A stretch of 43,411 nt of DNA from an uncultured Rhodobiaceae bacterium (lineage in GTDB: Bacteria; Pseudomonadota; Alphaproteobacteria; Parvibaculales; Parvibaculaceae). Within the stretch, counting starts at the first letter, position 1, and each line of letters starts with the position of its first letter. The translations under genes were made by a program, and so were the position numbers. Positions 36,013 to 43,411 of the stretch are shown here, piece by piece. The notes below the pieces were generated by a model. It saw only the letters and a list, made by a program, of their open reading frames with translations, made no database searches and was not told where the DNA came from. The DNA lies in assembly GCA_913057645.1 (NCBI GenBank), contig CAJXOU010000023.1, positions 1 through 43,411 on the forward strand, given 5' to 3'.

Positions 36013-37227
36013 ATGGTGGAAACGGGAAGTCTGTTCGGGGACCTGCTGGTTCTCGACTGTGCGAGCTTTATTGCCGGGCCGGCGGCCGCGACGATCATGT
36101 CGGATTTCGGCGCCCGGGTGATCAAGATCGAACCCCCGGTGACGGGCGACAGCTACCGTCAGCTCATCCATGTCCCCGGCATGCCGCCCGCGGAACGGGA
36201 TTACTTCTGGCTTCTCGACAACCGCAACAAGGAAAGCCTGGCGCTCGACCTGAAGCACCCCGATGCCCGGCCGGTGCTCGAAGCCCTGATCGCCAGGGCC
36301 GACGTCTTCATCACGAATTTTCCGGGACCGATCCGCGAGAAGCTGAAGCTGACGCCGGATGATGTCCTGCCGCTCAACGAGCGCCTCGTCTATGCCTCGC
36401 TCACACCCTATGGCGAGGAAGGTCCGGAGAAGGACCGGACCGGCTACGACGCGACCGCCTGGTGGGCGCGATCCGGACTCATGGACAGCGTGCGCGCCAA
36501 TCCGGATACGGAGCCCGCGATATCGGTGCCGGGGATGGGCGATCATCCGACGGCCGTCGCGCTTTTTGGCGCCATTATAGCCGCGCTCTACCGCCGCGAA
36601 AAGACCGGCAAGGGCGGTGTCGTCTCGACCTCGCTTCTCGCCAACGGCCTCTGGTCGAACGGCTTGTGGATGCAGGCCGTGCTCTGCGATGCGGATTTTT
36701 CCGTGCGCCTGCGGCGCGGCCAGCGCGGCGCGCTGACCGAACTCTACAAGTGCCGCGACGGACGCTGGTTCATGCTGGCACTGTTGAACTATCTGCGCGA
36801 ATGGCCGCTGCTCGCGAACTGCGTCGGACACCCGGAATGGGTCGAAGATCCGCGCTTCGCGACGCCGGAGGCGCGGAAGGAAAATACGCCGGTCCTGTTG
36901 AAGCTGCTGGAAGAGATCTTCGTCACGGCGGACTGGCCGGAGTGGCGCGAACGCTTCACCGAGGCAGGCATCACCTTCGGACCGATCGCGCAGCCCGACG
37001 ATCACCTGGAGTGCCGGCAGGTGGCGGCGAACAACATGCTGCCCGAGATCGCCGGTGGCGAGGGGCTACGCACTGTCGACAGTCCAATCCGTCTCGCAGA
37101 CGAGCAGAAGGCCGTGCCGCGCCGCGCGCCCTCTATCGGCGAAAACACGCGTCGGATTCTTTCGGACATCGGGCTCGCGGAGGCCGATATCGAGCGGATG
37201 ATCGCGAGCGGTGCCGCCGCCGGCTGA
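36013..37227 (+). CDS. CaiB/BaiF-type CoA-transferase (family III)
   Basis: A 404-residue family III CoA-transferase. The N-terminal segment shows VLDCASFIAGPAAATIMSDFGARVIKIEPP, followed by DNRNKESLALDLKHP. The catalytic Asp lies in GMGDHPTAV (about 178-186), and the C-terminus carries RRAPSIGENTRRILSDIG. These enzymes move CoA between organic acids and often activate substrates of carnitine, bile-acid or aromatic routes. A GGAGGGGAGG site precedes the ATG. It stands alone on the plus strand and could activate a substrate for the nearby acyl-CoA genes (inferred). Confidence 0.9.
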   Translation: MVETGSLFGDLLVLDCASFIAGPAAATIMSDFGARVIKIEPPVTGDSYRQLIHVPGMPPAERDYFWLLDNRNKESLALDLKHPDARPVLEALIARADVFITNFPGPIREKLKLTPDDVLPLNERLVYASLTPYGEEGPEKDRTGYDATAWWARSGLMDSVRANPDTEPAISVPGMGDHPTAVALFGAIIAALYRREKTGKGGVVSTSLLANGLWSNGLWMQAVLCDADFSVRLRRGQRGALTELYKCRDGRWFMLALLNYLREWPLLANCVGHPEWVEDPRFATPEARKENTPVLLKLLEEIFVTADWPEWRERFTEAGITFGPIAQPDDHLECRQVAANNMLPEIAGGEGLRTVDSPIRLADEQKAVPRRAPSIGENTRRILSDIGLAEADIERMIASGAAAG

Positions 37228-37240
37228 AACCCCGAAAGGC

Positions 37241-37738
37241 TTAGCCGATCGCCATCTCGTTGGTCTCGCCGGTGCGGATGCGCACGACCTGCTCCAGCGG
37301 CTGCACGAAGATCTTGCCGTCGCCGGTCTTGCCGGTATTGGCGGCCTTTTCGATTTCGCGCACTGCCTTCTCGACCAGCTCGGCGCTCACCGCCACGTCT
37401 ATCCGGACCTTCGGAACCTCCATCACCTGGTATTCCGCGCCCCGGTAGATTTCCGAATGGCCCCGCTGACGGCCAAATCCCTGCACCTGGGTGACGGTGA
37501 TGCCCTCGATGCCGATGGCGACCAGCGCGTCGCGCAGCTCTTCATACTTATGGGGACGGATAATCGCGGTGATCATGCGCATCGGATAGCTCTTTTCATA
37601 TTCGAGACCATGAAGGACCAGGCGCCGGATGGCCTCCGACCGGGACGGCAGATCCGCCTGATCGCGGCGCCAGCGGTCCACCACATTGTTGAACTCCGCA
37701 GAGGCAACAAGCTGAATTCTCTGGTCAAGTTTTTCCAT
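37241..37738 (-). CDS. Ribbon-helix-helix / PII nitrogen regulatory fusion protein
   Basis: 165 residues in one continuous frame. Residues 1-48 are a ribbon-helix-helix DNA-binding domain (strand RIQLVAS, then the PSRSEAIRRLVLHGL helix pair). Residues 53-165 are a complete PII domain: AIIRPHKYEELRDAL, the T-loop GFGRQRGHSEIYRGAEYQV with the uridylylation-site Tyr at 103 (E. coli GlnB Tyr51), the TGKTGDGKIFV signature and RIRTGE. GAGG lies 6 nt before ATG 37738. An internal ATG at 37582 (Met53) could give a free PII. PII senses ATP/ADP and 2-oxoglutarate, so the fusion would be a nitrogen- and energy-responsive DNA binder (inferred). Confidence 0.88.
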   Translation of the reverse strand: MEKLDQRIQLVASAEFNNVVDRWRRDQADLPSRSEAIRRLVLHGLEYEKSYPMRMITAIIRPHKYEELRDALVAIGIEGITVTQVQGFGRQRGHSEIYRGAEYQVMEVPKVRIDVAVSAELVEKAVREIEKAANTGKTGDGKIFVQPLEQVVRIRTGETNEMAIG

Positions 37739-37787
37739 ATTCAGCCTCATACACACAAATTGGATTCGGCCAGCTAACCCTGAAGAA

Positions 37788-37801
37788 GCGATAAAAGTGC
37801 C
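37788..37801 (-). promoter_or_regulatory. Possible sigma-54 promoter of the RHH-PII gene
   Basis: On the minus strand GG-N10-GC with exact spacing, reading GGCACttttatcGC (37801-37788). It matches the -24 GGCAC fully but has TCGC in place of TTGC at -12. Predicted leader about 38 nt. Sigma-54 control would fit a nitrogen regulator, but the match alone is weak. Confidence 0.35.
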
Positions 37802-37809
37802 GGAAATCC

Positions 37810-37871
37810 AAGGAATTACGCTCTTTCTAGCAGCCGGGCGCCCGGCTGTCGAAAAAAATGTGTAATTCCTT
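37810..37871. repeat. Inverted repeat pair in the RHH-PII/DUF4278 intergenic region
   Basis: aaggaattac (37810-37819) and gtaattcctt (37862-37871) are perfect 10-bp arms. Their centres are 52 bp apart, close to five helical turns, so both would face the same side of DNA. Candidate operators for the RHH domain. Confidence 0.55.
37831..37848. repeat. Perfect 18-bp palindrome between the two repeat arms
   Basis: cagccgggc joined directly to gcccggctg, no spacer, lying nearly midway between the arms at 37810 and 37862. No T-tract follows on either strand in the terminator sense, so an operator or architectural site is more likely than a terminator. Confidence 0.5.
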
Positions 37872-37883
37872 CTTTTAAGCAGA

Positions 37884-37912
37884 TTGACAAACTTACACAT
37901 GTTACGCATATT
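37884..37912 (+). promoter_or_regulatory. Candidate sigma-70 promoter of the DUF4278-like gene
   Basis: Perfect TTGACA (37884-37889), a 17-bp spacer and CATATT (37907-37912), 38 bp before the start codon. It lies 12 bp from the right repeat arm. Confidence 0.65.
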
Positions 37913-37950
37913 GAGCGTCAAGACGCGAGACGCAAACACAGGAGGCAGCC

Positions 37951-38124
37951 ATGAGCGATCTGACCTACAGGGGTGTGAACCACCACGGCGACAAGAACGA
38001 CGCACAGTCCAGGGACGCGGTGCTCAACTACCGCGGCGCGAGCTATCACTCCGCCGAAAGCCACAAGGGCAAGCCCCAGGCGAATCGCACCGGCCTGCGC
38101 TACCGCGGCGTTCCGCAGCGCTAA
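37951..38124 (+). CDS. Small triple-YRG (DUF4278-like) protein
   Basis: A 57-residue basic protein: MSDLTYRGVNHHGDK, then LNYRGASYHS, and LRYRGVPQR at the C-terminus. Three copies of the hydrophobic-x-YRG motif (Y6, Y27, Y51) match the DUF4278 style, small proteins of unknown function. It has a strong GGAGG site 6 nt before the ATG, its own sigma-70-like promoter and a terminator at 38200-38231, so it is a real gene despite its size. Divergent transcription from the RHH-PII gene suggests control by it. No membrane segment or cysteine. Confidence 0.78.
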   Translation: MSDLTYRGVNHHGDKNDAQSRDAVLNYRGASYHSAESHKGKPQANRTGLRYRGVPQR

Positions 38125-38199
38125 AGGGAGACTGCCGCTACCGCCGTCTGAGGGTTGCCTTCCCCAGCGCGTAAACCGGCGAGCAGCCTCCGTTAGGCG

Positions 38200-38231
38200 A
38201 AAGGCCGTGCCCTCTCGGGGGGACGGCCTTT
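38200..38231. terminator. Terminator after the DUF4278-like gene
   Basis: aaaggccgt (38200-38208) pairs with acggccttt (38223-38231) around a loop that can pair further (ccc with ggg), followed by CTGTTTGTT. It is usable in both directions, also for the homospermidine synthase gene ending at 38257. Confidence 0.75.
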
Positions 38232-38256
38232 CTGTTTGTTCGGAACGCGAAGCCGG

Positions 38257-39678
38257 TCAGACGACGCGGAAATTCTTGAACTGCCAGGGATCCTCCTCGT
38301 CGAGGTCCTCTTCGAAGAGAAGGCCCCGGTCGAGCAGCGGCGTCCAGTCGCTATAGGCGCCGATCATATTGCCGAGATAGGGCCGCGCGATTTCGAGAAT
38401 GCGTTCGAAATTCATCTCCTCCGGCTCGGTGATCCAGCGGCCGGGATTCTCGATCGCCCAGACGACGCCGGCGAGCACGGCGACGGTCACCTGCAGGCTC
38501 GTTGCATTGTTGTGGGGCGCGCAATGGCGCGCTTCCTCGATGGTGAGCTGCGAGCCGTACCAGTAGGCGCCCTTGGCGTGGCCCATCAGCAGCACGCCAA
38601 GCTCGTCCATGCCGTCGGAAATCTCCTCCATCATCAGCCGTCTGGACTTCTGGATCTTCCAGTTCTTGCCCGCAAGTTCGTGCAGCGACAGCACCGCGAC
38701 ATGGCACGGATGATAGGCGTAATGAACGGTGGGCCGGTATTTCGCCTGGCCGCCTTCTTTCACCGTCAGATAATCGGCGAGCGAGATCGACTCGCCATGC
38801 GTGATGAGCCAGCCATGGAACGGCCCTTCATTGGGCGTCCAGCTTCTGACCCGCGTCGATGCACCCGGCCGCGCGAGATAGATCGCGCAACCCGTTCCCG
38901 AGGCGTGTGTATGGCCATCCACCGGAAAATGCTTCTCGTGCGTGCCCCAGCCGAGTTCCGCCGGCTGGCAGCCCTCGCCTACGAAACCGTCAACGGACCA
39001 GGTGTTGACGAACTCGCCGATTGCTTTGGGAATTGGCGATACCTGCGTATCGCGTTCCGCGATATGGATCGACTTGATGCCGAGACGCGACGACAGCCGG
39101 GCCCATTCCTCGCGCGTTTTCGGGGTGGCGGTCTCGACGCCCGTATCCCGCGCGATATCGAGGAGCGCCCGTTTCACGAAATGCGAAACGAGGCCGGGAT
39201 TGGCGCCATGCGTAAGGACGGCCGTCGGGCCGCCATCGTATTTCGTCCGGAGCGCCATCGCCTTTTCGCGCAGCGCATAATTCGAACGCTGTGAGGGCGA
39301 CTGCGACGTGTCGGTATATTGCCCGCTCCAGGGTTCGATACAGGTATCGAGATAGAGCGCGCCCTTGGAGCGGCAGAACTCGACAAGCGCGAGCGAAGAG
39401 ACGTCTACCGACAGATTGACAAGGAAATCGCCGTCGCCCAGCAGCGGATCGAGAACGGAGAGATAGTTCCCCTTGCGGAGCGGCATCACCGTGAACTTGA
39501 TGCCATAGGCCTCCGCTTCCGCACGGCCGGCCTCTTCTGCCGTCACGATCGAAATCTGGCCCGGCTCGATATCGAGGTGCCGCAGGAGAAGCGGCAATAC
39601 GCCCTGCCCGATACTGCCAAAGCCCACCATGACGATGCGGCCCGCAAAGCGGGTGAGTTTGCTGTCGGTCTCGGCCAT
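38257..39678 (-). CDS. hss: Homospermidine synthase
   Basis: 473 residues from ATG 39678, near the 477 of the Blastochloris viridis enzyme. The NAD-binding VGFGSIGQGVLPLLL is at about 18-32. YLDTCIEPWSGQY and THGANPGLVSHFVKRAL are family blocks. The enzyme condenses two putrescines (or putrescine and spermidine) with bound NAD+ to sym-homospermidine, the major long polyamine of many alphaproteobacteria. GAGG lies 6 nt before ATG 39678; the ATG at 39690 has no ribosome site. Monocistronic. Confidence 0.93.
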   Translation of the reverse strand: MAETDSKLTRFAGRIVMVGFGSIGQGVLPLLLRHLDIEPGQISIVTAEEAGRAEAEAYGIKFTVMPLRKGNYLSVLDPLLGDGDFLVNLSVDVSSLALVEFCRSKGALYLDTCIEPWSGQYTDTSQSPSQRSNYALREKAMALRTKYDGGPTAVLTHGANPGLVSHFVKRALLDIARDTGVETATPKTREEWARLSSRLGIKSIHIAERDTQVSPIPKAIGEFVNTWSVDGFVGEGCQPAELGWGTHEKHFPVDGHTHASGTGCAIYLARPGASTRVRSWTPNEGPFHGWLITHGESISLADYLTVKEGGQAKYRPTVHYAYHPCHVAVLSLHELAGKNWKIQKSRRLMMEEISDGMDELGVLLMGHAKGAYWYGSQLTIEEARHCAPHNNATSLQVTVAVLAGVVWAIENPGRWITEPEEMNFERILEIARPYLGNMIGAYSDWTPLLDRGLLFEEDLDEEDPWQFKNFRVV

Positions 39679-39794
39679 GGCGAACCTCATTGGCGGTCAT
39701 GGAGAACGGGCGCGGCCGCGGAACGCCGCCACACAGGTAGCAACCTAGGTGCCTCAACCGCCCAAAACCAGCAACCGGGAAAATGTCGGGGAAG

Positions 39795-39870
39795 TGGTGC
39801 CGCTTGGGTGACTCGAACACCCGACCCCCTCATTACGAATGAGGTGCTCTACCAACTGAGCTAAAGCGGC
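39795..39870 (-). tRNA. tRNA-Thr (CGT anticodon)
   Basis: On the minus strand: acceptor GCCGCTT/AAGCGGC, D-arm AGCTCAGTTGGTAGAGC, anticodon loop TTCGTAA with anticodon CGT (plus-strand 39835-39837), T-arm GGTGTTCGAGTCACC, discriminator A and encoded CCA (39795-39797). It reads ACG codons. Confidence 0.97.
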
Positions 39871-39910
39871 TCCGGGGACGGCGGAAAAACCGCCAGCCCG
39901 CAAGGGCCCT

Positions 39911-39939
39911 CAGATACCCTGCCACGCCCTCTTTGGCAA
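39911..39939 (-). promoter_or_regulatory. Candidate promoter of tRNA-Thr
   Basis: Minus strand TTGCCA (39939-39934), a 17-bp spacer and TATCTG (39916-39911). A small GGCGG/CCGCC hairpin (39880-39894) lies in the leader. Confidence 0.55.
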
Positions 39940-39975
39940 CAGGCAGAAACGCGACGGGAACTTCGAAGCGAGAGC

Positions 39976-41025
39976 CTATTCGGCGGCCTCCGGGACGGCT
40001 TCGCCGCCCTCGTTTACCGCCGCCCCGGCGGGCGGAGAGGCGGGGGACGTGGAGGACGAAGCGGCAAGCGCCGAGGCGAGGAAGTCCCTCACGGCGGCCG
40101 CACTCGCCGCCGGCACTTCCTCCATCGGAACATGACCGACATTCTCGAAGATCGCGAGTTCGGCCTGCGGAATGCGTTTCTTGAATTCATGGGCAGCCGA
40201 AACGGGGATCAGCCCGTCCTTGTCGCCCCAGATGACGAGCACCGGCACCTCGATCTCGCCAAGCCGCGCCGCGAAAGCTTCCTCGTCGCGCGACGCATAG
40301 CTCCGGAAACGCATCCGCGTCGCATCGCGATTGCCTTCGTGAAGCGACAGATCGAAATAGCGCGACACCATCTCGTCCGTCACCTTGGATTGGTCGACGA
40401 AGACCTTGCGCACGCCCTCCTCGACGACCGAGCGCGGCAGCACATAGCGCATCACGTTGCTCACGACGGGCATGCGCGCGAGACGGAAGGCAAGCGGCAC
40501 ATCCTCTTCCTTGCGCTCGACGGGAATGCCGGCCGAGTCGACCAGGATCAACGCGGAGATGCGGCCGGGATGCTCGAGCGTGTGTTGAGCCGCAACGCCG
40601 CCGCCCATCGAGTTGCCCGCAATCGCAAACCGGTCAACGTTGAGCACGTCCATCAGCTCGCCGACGAAATCCGCCATGCCCTCGCGCGTGTAGTCATCGC
40701 CCGGCACACGGCCCGTGAGTCCGTGACCCGGCAGGTCCATGCTGACGATGCGGTAGCTGTCCCCGAGTTCTGCAACCCAGGGCTCCCACGTATGAAGGGA
40801 GGCGTTCGAGCCGTGGATGAGCACAAGTACCGGGCCGTCCGGATTGCCCTCGTCGCGCATATGTGCGCTCGCCCCCGAAGGCAGCGTCACGAACTGCGAT
40901 GCGCCACCCGCATATTGGCCGACAAGCTCCTCGCGCGGCACGTCGAACTGGACGACCGAGATGACGATGACGGCAAACGCCAGCGCGATCAGCGTCAGCG
41001 TGCCGAGCAATATTCTCCTCACCAT
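39976..41025 (-). CDS. Membrane-anchored alpha/beta hydrolase
   Basis: A 349-residue alpha/beta-hydrolase with an N-terminal membrane helix (4-26). The oxyanion loop is LIHGSNASLHTW, the nucleophile elbow GNSMGGG (Ser about 143), the acid IWGDKDGLIP and the His VGHVPMEE. The C-terminal tail of about 35 residues is low-complexity (Ala, Ser, Pro, Glu). It resembles haloalkane dehalogenase/epoxide hydrolase-like esterases, but the substrate is unknown. Its start overlaps the end of hemY by 7 bp, so it is co-transcribed with hemY and the Mic60-like gene. Confidence 0.87.
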   Translation of the reverse strand: MVRRILLGTLTLIALAFAVIVISVVQFDVPREELVGQYAGGASQFVTLPSGASAHMRDEGNPDGPVLVLIHGSNASLHTWEPWVAELGDSYRIVSMDLPGHGLTGRVPGDDYTREGMADFVGELMDVLNVDRFAIAGNSMGGGVAAQHTLEHPGRISALILVDSAGIPVERKEEDVPLAFRLARMPVVSNVMRYVLPRSVVEEGVRKVFVDQSKVTDEMVSRYFDLSLHEGNRDATRMRFRSYASRDEEAFAARLGEIEVPVLVIWGDKDGLIPVSAAHEFKKRIPQAELAIFENVGHVPMEEVPAASAAAVRDFLASALAASSSTSPASPPAGAAVNEGGEAVPEAAE

Positions 41026-42545
41026 TTCTTCTCCCCCTGCGCCTCGTCGGCGTCTTCATCCGGGCCCGGATCGTCGGGCAGCGGGGGACGAAAGGCAAGC
41101 ACTTCGCCAGGCCGGAGCTCTTCCGCCTCGGTAATCTGTCCGGTCGGGGGCAGGACCTCATCCTCGGACGAGGGTCCGGACGGCGGAGCGGGCGCAGCCG
41201 CCGTCTCTTCCTGCGCAATCGATGCGACAGGCGCCGTCCATGTCAGTCCGTCGAACTCGCCGGTAACGGGATTGATCGGCGACCAGCGATGCGACCGGTA
41301 CCCGGTGCCCGTCCATTGCGGGTCCTCCGGTGCATGAAGAGCCCGGCTGAGCCAGCTCCGCGCGGCGCCGCGATCGCCGAACTCGCCTTCTTCGATCTCC
41401 GCCATCAACTCGCAAACGCGCTGCGACGGCGCTTCGGTCGCGGCGGGTCCGGCATAGGATGCAAGCGCCGTGCGCGCGGCCGCCCAGTCGCGCGCGCCAA
41501 TAGCGCCGCGCGCGACGAGAATATGGCTCTCCACATGATCGGGATTGCGCGCGGCAAGCGTCTGCGCGCGGACTGCCCGATCATAACCACTCTCGCCATC
41601 GATCATGTCGAGCCAGACATCGGCAAGATCGGGATGCGGCGTTGCCTTCCACGCCTCTTCGATGAACTTCATGCCCTTGCGCTGATGGTTTGTCTCGGCG
41701 GCAAGATGCGCAGCAAGCGCGACGGCGGGAGCGAAATGCGGTTCGAGCGCCACGGCTTCCGACGCGAGCTTCGCCGCTTTCTCAAGCGCCGACTGTTTCG
41801 CATCGCCCACCTGACCGCGCGCGGCCTCCGCTGCCGTCATCGCCTGGGCAGTCAGCAGCACGGCGCGGCGGCGGCGCGCATCGTCGCGGGGAATGAGCTT
41901 TGCGGAAACGACCTTGTCGAGCGTCTTGAGCGCGGCATCCCAGTCTTCTTCTGCCGCCTCGATTTCGAACACGGCCTGCGCCGCCCAGGGCGTTTGCGGC
42001 CTCAGCTGAAAAGCGCGGCGCGCATGGGCGAGCGCACCGTCGCGGTCGCTCGCGCGGCGCGCCTGGATGAAAAGACCGCGAAGACCGAGAAATTCCGTTT
42101 CGGGGGCGCCGAGCATCCGTTCGAAATATTTGGTGGCGCTCGCCTCGTCGCCCTCAAGCTGTGCCGCCTGCGCTGCAAGAAGGAGCGTCAGCGGTGGCGC
42201 ATCGAGGAGCTTGTGTGCCTGCGAAGCGTACCGTTTCGCGTCGGTGGCATCGCCCGCCGCGACCGCGACCATGCCACGCGACAGTGCGAGAAAACCCTTC
42301 TGCTGCCGGCGTTTTTCGAGATAGCGCGAAACGCTCGCCGGCGTCTCGATGAAGCTCACCGCGATCCGGTAGGCGAGGAGAACGAGAAACGCCGCGATTG
42401 CCATCGCGGCGACACCGACAACGAAGCTGGTTCGGATCTCGTAGCCCCGCCAGTTCATGACGAGGTCGCCCGGATTGTCGGCAAGCCAGATCGCAATGCC
42501 GCTCAGGACGGCGACGATGAGAAATGTGTAAAGCGCGCGCAGCAT
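41019..42545 (-). CDS. hemY: HemY-family TPR membrane protein
   Basis: A 508-residue inner-membrane protein. The first 75 residues hold two transmembrane helices (about 2-20 and 38-62) around the conserved DNPGDLVMNWRGYEIRTS segment that defines HemY_N. A long helical region with TPR-like repeats follows (GDATDAKRYASQAHKLL, GDEASATKYFERML, EDWDAALKTLDKVV). The C-terminal 100 residues are Pro/Glu-rich. This proteobacterial HemY is not the protoporphyrinogen oxidase of Bacillus with the same name; its exact role is unknown. It starts 5 nt after the Mic60-like stop. Confidence 0.9.
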   Translation of the reverse strand: MLRALYTFLIVAVLSGIAIWLADNPGDLVMNWRGYEIRTSFVVGVAAMAIAAFLVLLAYRIAVSFIETPASVSRYLEKRRQQKGFLALSRGMVAVAAGDATDAKRYASQAHKLLDAPPLTLLLAAQAAQLEGDEASATKYFERMLGAPETEFLGLRGLFIQARRASDRDGALAHARRAFQLRPQTPWAAQAVFEIEAAEEDWDAALKTLDKVVSAKLIPRDDARRRRAVLLTAQAMTAAEAARGQVGDAKQSALEKAAKLASEAVALEPHFAPAVALAAHLAAETNHQRKGMKFIEEAWKATPHPDLADVWLDMIDGESGYDRAVRAQTLAARNPDHVESHILVARGAIGARDWAAARTALASYAGPAATEAPSQRVCELMAEIEEGEFGDRGAARSWLSRALHAPEDPQWTGTGYRSHRWSPINPVTGEFDGLTWTAPVASIAQEETAAAPAPPSGPSSEDEVLPPTGQITEAEELRPGEVLAFRPPLPDDPGPDEDADEAQGEKKW

Positions 42546-42550
42546 CGGCG

Positions 42551-43411
42551 TCAGCCCCTCGCCTTGGCGAGTTGCTCGCTCACCCGCGCGCTCAACTCGC
42601 GCACAAGCCGATCCGTTTCCAGCCGTGCTTTCGCATCCGCGATCCACGGAGCGGCCGCGTCCGCCGCGGGCCCCGAAAGCGTTTCGGCCTCCGCCACAGC
42701 GCCCTCAAGATCGTGGACTTTCAGGCGCTCTTCCATGCGCGCAACGATCGCTTCCGTCGTATCGCCTGAAATTTCGCCCGTGCGCCGGATCGTTACCAGC
42801 GACTTCGCATTGGCCGTGAGCCGCAACCACCAGTTGTCGTCATTCGCATGCCGCTCCGCATCGAATATGCCTTGTGCAAGAGACGGGAAGCGCGCTTCGA
42901 GCGCGGCCCGTGTCGGCACGCCACCCGCCGCCGCGTCCGAAAGCTCTCCAAGTGCCGCTTCGTCCGGCAGGAAGGTTTGCACGACGCCGAGTTCCGTTTC
43001 GAAGGAGCCGGAGCTTTCCGCTGCCCGCGCAAGATTGGCGAGCGCCAGGCCGAGCGCCGCACGGGCGGCCGCATCCGGATCTTCTGCTTCTTCCTCGAGA
43101 GCGGCGACGCGGCTTTCCATCTTTTCGATTTCGGGCGCGAGCGAGGCGAGGCGGAGATCGAGCGCCTTGACGAGGGAATCGAGCGCCCCGACCTGGTCGC
43201 CGATCCCGTCCGGAGGCAGGCGGCCTTCGATACCCTCAACCTTCTGTCCGAGTTCGCTCATCGTGCCGCGGGTATCGCTGAGGGCGGCCTCGATCTCCTG
43301 CAGGTCGCTCGCGAGCGCGTCGAGTTGTTCACCGATGGCGGCAGCGCTGTCCGGCCGTTCCGCGGCGGCGGCAAGCCCCTCTTCCGCGGCGCCGACTCGT
43401 ACCGTCAACGC
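42551..43411 (-). CDS. Mic60/mitofilin-like inner-membrane protein (5' part beyond the window)
   Basis: 287 codons of open frame run off the right edge; the N-terminus, with its expected membrane helix, is missing. The visible part has a coiled coil (LDALASDLQEIEAALSDTRGTMSELGQKVEGIEGRL, then IEKMESRVAALEEEAED) and a C-terminal helical domain (WWLRLTANAKSLVTIRR, a mitofilin-type segment). In alphaproteobacteria a Mic60 homologue sits between hemD and hemY, which matches this position. Mic60 shapes cristae and intracytoplasmic membranes. Confidence 0.83.
   Translation of the reverse strand, partial: ALTVRVGAAEEGLAAAAERPDSAAAIGEQLDALASDLQEIEAALSDTRGTMSELGQKVEGIEGRLPPDGIGDQVGALDSLVKALDLRLASLAPEIEKMESRVAALEEEAEDPDAAARAALGLALANLARAAESSGSFETELGVVQTFLPDEAALGELSDAAAGGVPTRAALEARFPSLAQGIFDAERHANDDNWWLRLTANAKSLVTIRRTGEISGDTTEAIVARMEERLKVHDLEGAVAEAETLSGPAADAAAPWIADAKARLETDRLVRELSARVSEQLAKARG

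Overview
The window looks like chromosomal DNA of a GC-rich alphaproteobacterium. Evidence seen: densely packed GC-rich coding sequence, a Mic60-like gene directly upstream of hemY (an arrangement typical of alphaproteobacterial heme loci), an IalB-family protein, a bacterial homospermidine synthase, and several acyl-CoA catabolism genes. A Parvibaculum-like hydrocarbon or lipid degrader is my guess; the sequence does not prove it. I annotate 48 protein genes or gene fragments and two tRNA genes. No rRNA, CRISPR array or prophage is visible.

Left part (1-9.97 kb): the last residues of a probable IS transposase, a small zinc metallopeptidase, pterin dehydratase (phhB) and type II NADH dehydrogenase (ndh), an HSD10-like SDR, a DUF1232 protein, an FMN-binding protein, a serine esterase, a degenerate SGNH protein, a quinone-reductase-like MDR, an IalB-like secreted protein, rlmN and a small monooxygenase-fold protein. 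9.97-14.5 kb is a minus-strand block: GST, DsbA-type isomerase, DUF3137-LemA, and a phytanoyl-CoA dioxygenase/TetR operon with a perfect 19-bp palindrome in its promoter.

Middle (14.6-22.9 kb) is mainly housekeeping: argG-ppa on the plus strand, tag, a membrane-embedded beta-lactamase-fold protein that has lost its catalytic motif, a YjhX-type small protein, folD with an aldo/keto reductase, yggT-yggU, tRNA-Ala(CGC) and a class I amidotransferase.

22.9-33.0 kb, all minus strand, is a catabolic region: an outer-membrane/periplasmic set (DUF1302 barrel, DUF1329, six-repeat YCF48 protein), then a tight operon of crotonase-fold protein, two acyl-CoA-dehydrogenase-fold proteins and an SDR. The DUF1302/DUF1329/YCF48 set often travels with an RND permease, which is absent here. 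A copper chaperone PCu(A)C lies upstream.

Right part (33.1-43.4 kb): a sensor-less histidine kinase that overlaps by 4 bp a HerA-like ATPase, a CaiB/BaiF CoA-transferase, then the most unusual locus: a ribbon-helix-helix DNA-binding domain fused to a complete PII nitrogen-signalling domain. It is divergent from a 57-residue triple-YRG protein, and the 212-bp spacer between them is rich in inverted repeats and carries a sigma-54-like element. Homospermidine synthase, tRNA-Thr(CGT), an alpha/beta hydrolase, hemY and the truncated Mic60-like gene complete the window.
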